Made by a program: the position numbers and the translations under genes
Assembly (NCBI RefSeq): GCF_008360935.1
Contig: NZ_SRXO01000004.1
Coordinates: forward strand, 186,001 to 250,000
Length of the DNA stretch: 64,000 bases
DNA from: Siccirubricoccus phaeus
GTDB lineage: Bacteria; Pseudomonadota; Alphaproteobacteria; Acetobacterales; Acetobacteraceae
Reading direction: 5' to 3'
Shown: positions 60,827 to 64,000 of the stretch, one piece after another
Numbering within the stretch: the first letter of the stretch is position 1
Layout: every line of letters starts with the position of its first letter
Notes under the pieces: generated by a model
What the model was told of the DNA's origin: nothing
What the model saw: the letters and a program-made list of their open reading frames with translations, nothing else
Database searches by the model: none

Positions 60827-60857
60827 AAGATAGGAGCTGTAGTAACTACAGGTTCAA
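60827..60857 (-). promoter_or_regulatory. MerR-family promoter/operator of merTPA
   Basis: Minus strand: TTGAAC (60857-60852), 19-bp spacer with CTGTAG-TTA-CTACAG, TATCTT (60832-60827). Half-sites are the CTGTAG type of the 11498 box, not the TCCGTAC type of classical mer operators. Confidence 0.88.
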
Positions 60858-60881
60858 GAGGGAATCTGTACCCCTGAGGAG

Positions 60882-61307
60882 ATGGCGGTGGACGGCAAGC
60901 GGCAAGGCATCTCGATCGGCGACCTCTCCCTGCGGACGGGGGTCAACATCGAGACCATCAGGTACTACGAGAAGGTCGGCCTGCTACCCGCCCCCGGGCG
61001 GACGGAGGGGCGGCACCGGGTGTACGGGCCCGCGCACGTCGCCCGGCTCACCTTCGTCCGGAGGAGCCGCGAGCTGGGCTTCAGCCTCGACGAGGTCCGC
61101 AGCCTCCTGAGGCTCGTCGACGGTGGCCACGGCTCGTGCTCGGACGTCCAGGCCGTGACCCTCGAGCACCTCGAGGAGGTGCGGAGGAAGATCGCCGATC
61201 TCCAGCGGCTGGAGCGGACCCTGAGCGAGGTCGCGTCGCGGTGCCAGGGCGGCTCGGTGCCGGACTGCCCCATCGTCGAGGCGCTCTATGCATCCCCGAA
61301 CCCCTAG
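60882..61307 (+). CDS. MerR-family regulator divergent from merTPA
   Basis: 141 residues. HTH ISIGDLSLRTGVNIETIRY-YEKVGLLPAP; helix Cys in GSCSDVQ; C-x7-C loop CQGGSVPDC. Loop is one residue shorter than in mercuric MerR. GAGGAG precedes ATG 60882. Controls the mer genes by position. Confidence 0.9.
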   Translation: MAVDGKRQGISIGDLSLRTGVNIETIRYYEKVGLLPAPGRTEGRHRVYGPAHVARLTFVRRSRELGFSLDEVRSLLRLVDGGHGSCSDVQAVTLEHLEEVRRKIADLQRLERTLSEVASRCQGGSVPDCPIVEALYASPNP

Positions 61308-61311
61308 GTCC

Positions 61312-61472
61312 TCAATGAGGCAGATGCGCTCGACCACGTCGGTCGGGTACACGCATAGGCCCGCCCTCCGACCTGGGCGCCTGCTCCACTGGGCGCCGCC
61401 GCTCGTAGAACCGGATCGTCTCGGCGCCAACACCCGTCTCGCGGGCGATCCGGCAGATGGTCAGCCTTGCCG
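61312..61472 (-). pseudogene. merR N-terminal remnant (mercury-type)
   Basis: Minus strand: LTICRIARETGVGAETIRF-YERRR, then a frameshift near 61350, then CVYPTDVVERICLIEDLG, ending against the 60882 gene. Closest to the 45824 MerR. The metal-binding half is missing. Confidence 0.78.
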
Positions 61473-61649
61473 TCCCGGAAGGGCAGCTTCGTGTCCGGGT
61501 CGCGGGCCCCGTCCATGTTGGTTGCCGTCTCCTGCGGCTCCTCCCGCCTCCCGATGGCCCGGGGGTCGGCTTCGCCCCTGAGCCAGCCCGTCAAGGGGCA
61601 CCACTTCCCCCCCCCCCTCTCCAGCTCGCATCTCGACTGTCTGCCGCCC

Positions 61650-61847
61650 TCAGTGGCGAGACCGCTCCGGCGCGCGCGCCCCAATCGCTGCGAGGCAGGC
61701 GTCCGCCAGGGGTGTTCCCGGCGACGCGTCTCCGCAAAGCGCCTCCAGGGCGCGCAGCAGGTGCTCGGCAACTTCCGACCGGCCCTCGGCCAGGGCCCGC
61801 TCGAGCGCCGCCAGGATCTGTTCCTCCAGGCTCGGGGGTGACGGCAT
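61650..61847 (-). CDS. 65-residue helical protein (copy 2)
   Basis: ATG 61847 with GGAGGAG upstream. SLEEQILAALERALAEGR, VAEHLLRALEALC; same as 46644 apart from about 13 substitutions, which are spread but conservative, indicating selection on the protein. Function unknown. Confidence 0.75.
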   Translation of the reverse strand: MPSPPSLEEQILAALERALAEGRSEVAEHLLRALEALCGDASPGTPLADACLAAIGARAPERSRH

Positions 61848-61880
61848 CTCCTCCTCCGTCGACGGATGTGGGGCGCGCGA

Positions 61881-61911
61881 ACGCTGCGCCCTTCCCCCGT
61901 GGGAAGGTCAA
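61881..61911 (-). promoter_or_regulatory. CueR/HmrR-type promoter box (copy 2)
   Basis: TTGACC (61911-61906), 19-bp spacer with CCTTCCC-ACGG-GGGAAGG, CAGCGT (61886-61881). Drives the 65-residue gene. Confidence 0.8.
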
Positions 61912-62107
61912 GCGCCCCGGCGGCCCACGGCCGCATACATACTTTGAAATACTCGGTCGCGCCGTCTCGGCTTGGCCGCCGGGCGTTCCCCGTGGAAAGT
62001 CCGTCGCGCCTCCCGCCGCCGCCCACCCCGGGCGCCGGTGCGGCGCGGCGCGGCGGCAGACACGGTCCATCGGCAGCGCCGGAGGCCGCAATGAGGAGAC
62101 GCACCGG

Positions 62108-62707
62108 ATGATCGACACCAGGACACTTCGCCGCACCGGCCTCGCGCTCGCGGCCTGCGCCCAGCAGCCGAGCCCCCCGCCGCCCCAGCAGACCGGCAGC
62201 ATGTCGGGGACGGGCACCCACCAGCGCCACGACAAGCGTGCGATGGGGGGCATGCACGGCCACGACGTGTCCGGCATGAACATGCAACAGATGGCCGCCC
62301 ACTGCGCCGAGATGCGTCAGCAGATGCGGCCGGGCGCCGCTATGAGCCCGGACATGCAGGCGACGATGGCGCACCGCGACCAGATGCATCCCCACGCGGG
62401 CACCGCGGGCGCCACATCCGGCGGCGCGGGGCAGCACGGCACTGACGGGAGGCGGGGAGCGGCCGGAGCCGCCCCCGGCTGCCCGAACCCTGCGGCTTGG
62501 AACCGCACCGTCCGCAACGGCGGCGAGTTGGCGATGACCGAGACCGAGCCGAGCGCCATGCCAAGGCGGCGGCGATCGGGCCGAGCAGGATGGCGAGCAT
62601 GGGGTGGAGCAAGGCCGCCGCCCGCGGCACGCCGGGCGCCACGCGCCGTAGGCCAGATCGGCGGCACCGTCAGCGCCCACGCCGTGTCCGTCAGGTCGCT
62701 GTCGTAG
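62108..62707 (+). CDS. Met/His-rich lipoprotein (copy 2), C-terminus probably replaced
   Basis: 199 residues from ATG 62108. Lipobox LAAC; then CAQQPSPPPPQQTGSMSG, GGMHGHDVSGMNMQQM, CAEMRQQM and MAHRDQMHPHAG, about 14 Met and 12 His. From about residue 120 the frame runs through unrelated DNA holding a transposase fragment on the other strand, so the natural end is probably lost. Likely periplasmic copper binder. Confidence 0.65.
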   Translation: MIDTRTLRRTGLALAACAQQPSPPPPQQTGSMSGTGTHQRHDKRAMGGMHGHDVSGMNMQQMAAHCAEMRQQMRPGAAMSPDMQATMAHRDQMHPHAGTAGATSGGAGQHGTDGRRGAAGAAPGCPNPAAWNRTVRNGGELAMTETEPSAMPRRRRSGRAGWRAWGGARPPPAARRAPRAVGQIGGTVSAHAVSVRSLS

Positions 62708-62750
62708 CGCAACCCGCGCCGCGTCGCGGCGCGACGATGTCCCGGCATCC
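62640..62750 (-). pseudogene. IS5-like transposase N-terminal fragment
   Basis: Minus strand encodes YDSDLTDTAWALTVPPIWP, like the start of IS5-family transposases (YPSDLTDAEWALI-type). Only about 35 residues remain. Confidence 0.5.
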
Positions 62751-63075
62751 ACGTGCACGGTCACCCGGCATGGCTGCCGCCCAGAAAAACGCAAGCGGGT
62801 CCAAAGCCTCAATACCTTTTTGAATGGGCCTTACGCTGAATTCAAATTAGACGCCTTGACTTGTTCTTACCTCCAGAACTCCGCACCCAGTAAAATGGCA
62901 GGGAAAGTTATTCGAATTCGTAAGTAATGCCAATTAGAAATCGCCTTCTCTTGCGTAGCGCCCATCCGGTTCCTGGCATTTCTTTCCGCATGAACCGGGA
63001 TCGCCCACCGGATGATACGAGGACGCATATTTTCTTTGGTCCCTGGTTCATGGTTTCGTCATTGAGGAGATTTGC
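62708..63075. other. AT-richer promoter region of the second repeat-protein gene
   Basis: Low GC from about 62800 (AAATTAGACG, TTGACTTGTTCTTACC). TTGACT at 62858 could be a -35 element. No gene. GAGGAG lies just before the next ATG. Confidence 0.45.
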
Positions 63076-63894
63076 ATGGGCATTCTTACACCGCCGCCTT
63101 CCCATGAGGATGACAAGGTGACTAACAGCTACAAGCCAGCAGGTGGCGGCGAGCAGCCCACAAAGCCCATGAAGGGCGAGAAGCCCGAGCAACCCACGAA
63201 GAACGACAAGCCCGAGCAGCCCGCGAAGGGCGAGAAGCCTGAGCAGCCCATGAAGGGCGACAAGGACCACAAGGGCGAGAAGCCCGAGTATCCCGTGAAG
63301 GACGACAAGGGCGACAAGGGCGACAAGCCTGAGCAGCCCGTGAAGGACGACAAGGGCGACAAGGGCGAGAAGCCCGAGCAGCCCGTGAAGGACGACAAGG
63401 ACCACAAGGGCGAGAAGCCCGAGCAGCCCGTGAAGGGCGACAAGGGCGAGAAGCCCGAGCAGCCCGTGAAGGGCGACAAGGGCGACAAGAGCGACAAGGG
63501 CGACAAGCCTGAGCAGCCCGTGAAGGACGACAAGGGCGACAAGGGCGAGAAGGACCTCCACGGCGGGAAGGACCAGCACGACGGCCACCCGGCAAAAGTC
63601 GTGCACGACAAGCCAGGTGACCAGTACTACTTTGCCGATGGCAAGGACGAAAAATTCGTCTTCAGCGGCAAGTCCGGCGGTGACGACACCATCAAGGGCT
63701 TCGATGACAAGCACGACGCCATCAAGATCGAAAACGACTACAAGTTCGAGATCGACTACAACGGCAACCACGACGGCGACGTCGTTATTACCTGGGGCAA
63801 GGACAACATGATAACGCTTAAAGGTGTCGAGCAGATCGAGGAGAGCGTCGTCAAGGGGTTCGACCAACACCAGTCAGATTATCCGTGGGCCTGA
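63076..63894 (+). CDS. Lys/Glu/Pro repeat protein with RTX-like C-terminal domain (paralogue of 23526)
   Basis: 272 residues. Residues about 25-160 are repeats of KGDKGEKPEQPVK and DDKGDKGDKPEQ. Residues about 170-272 are homologous to the end of the 23526 protein: AKVVHDKPGDQYYFADGKDE, KFVFSGKSGGDDTIKGFDD, GDVVITWGKDNMITLKG. No Sec signal. Same inferred route (type I secretion) and unknown function. Confidence 0.85.
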   Translation: MGILTPPPSHEDDKVTNSYKPAGGGEQPTKPMKGEKPEQPTKNDKPEQPAKGEKPEQPMKGDKDHKGEKPEYPVKDDKGDKGDKPEQPVKDDKGDKGEKPEQPVKDDKDHKGEKPEQPVKGDKGEKPEQPVKGDKGDKSDKGDKPEQPVKDDKGDKGEKDLHGGKDQHDGHPAKVVHDKPGDQYYFADGKDEKFVFSGKSGGDDTIKGFDDKHDAIKIENDYKFEIDYNGNHDGDVVITWGKDNMITLKGVEQIEESVVKGFDQHQSDYPWA

Positions 63895-63942
63895 TCCGGC
63901 AAGCCCAGACCCTCCGCGAGTTTCCGGACGGGTTCTGATACA

Positions 63943-63969
63943 GGGCGAGGCATCGCTGATGCCTCGCCC
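63943..63969 (+). terminator. Strong hairpin after the repeat-protein gene
   Basis: GGGCGAGGCATC / GATGCCTCGCCC, perfect 12-bp stem with 3-nt loop, 49 bp after the stop. No T-tract follows, so termination is probable but not certain. The flank CTCGCCCC..ACTGGCGGG also follows the 23526 gene. Confidence 0.6.
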
Positions 63970-64000
63970 CCCCACTGGCGGGCTGCCGAAAGGATCCGAT

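Noticed and set aside
1-64000. tRNA, rRNA, replication origin or partition genes
   Set aside because: None recognised on either strand; plasmid versus chromosome cannot be decided from this window.

Overview
The window reads as accessory DNA of a very GC-rich alphaproteobacterium. Gene content (a fused sulfide:quinone reductase, an ISL3 remnant, IS110-family elements, Cys-rich small proteins and PCuAC/CusCBA copper genes) would fit an Acetobacteraceae (Roseomonas-like) megaplasmid or metal-resistance island. That placement is inference. No rRNA, tRNA, CRISPR array, replication gene or origin was seen.

Layout. 1-6107: czc block. A MerR-family regulator and a 19-bp-spacer promoter (4022-4052) read leftward into two small secreted proteins and czcC-czcB-czcA (czcA cut by the window edge). 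A repeat-containing His/Gln-rich secreted protein and czcD read rightward. 6160-10360: truncated DUF29 gene, alkaline phosphatase, and the remains of a type I secretion system (decayed ABC ATPase plus intact HlyD adaptor). 11054-19249: a divergent MerR regulator and Zn/Cd/Pb-type P-type ATPase, followed by lspA, ccdA, a small CDF protein, a rhodanese-like/sulfide:quinone reductase fusion, a persulfide dioxygenase-like protein and a PCuAC copper chaperone. 19403-26060: Gly-zipper lipoprotein, two IS110-family transposases, an Asp/Lys-repeat protein with an RTX-like C-terminal domain, and a low-coding stretch with an ISL3 remnant and two strong intrinsic terminators. 26078-30722: FieF-type CDF protein, small membrane and Cys-rich proteins, sterol-desaturase-like protein, Spy-like protein and a MOT1-type permease.

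30768-41146 is a copper/silver block: cusCBA with small periplasmic and membrane proteins and a SAM methyltransferase. 41241-46343 (minus strand) is a compact overlapping operon merR, HMA chaperone, CcdA-like protein, YPC-motif P-type ATPase and MFS exporter. It lies behind a textbook mer-type operator. 46644-58368 is a second copper block: copA, ScsB-like protein, multicopper oxidase, DUF411 protein, Met-rich proteins, cytochrome c and a second methyltransferase. 58337-61307 holds merT-merP-merA with a divergent MerR-family regulator. 61312-63969 repeats the 46.6-47.2 kb module and ends with a paralogue of the Asp/Lys-repeat protein.

How it fits together. Four MerR-family regulators each have a recognisable 19-bp-spacer promoter beside them. 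All four keep the Cys typical of divalent-metal sensors. At least five further CueR/HmrR-type boxes sit in front of copper genes or orphan small genes, but no CueR-like regulator is encoded here, so these boxes are presumably read by a regulator elsewhere. Small gene families recur in several blocks: secreted Cys-pair proteins, 42-residue Met-rich membrane peptides, 111-113-residue membrane proteins, Met-rich periplasmic proteins, 65-residue helical proteins, methyltransferases and repeat/RTX-like proteins. The island therefore grew partly by internal duplication.
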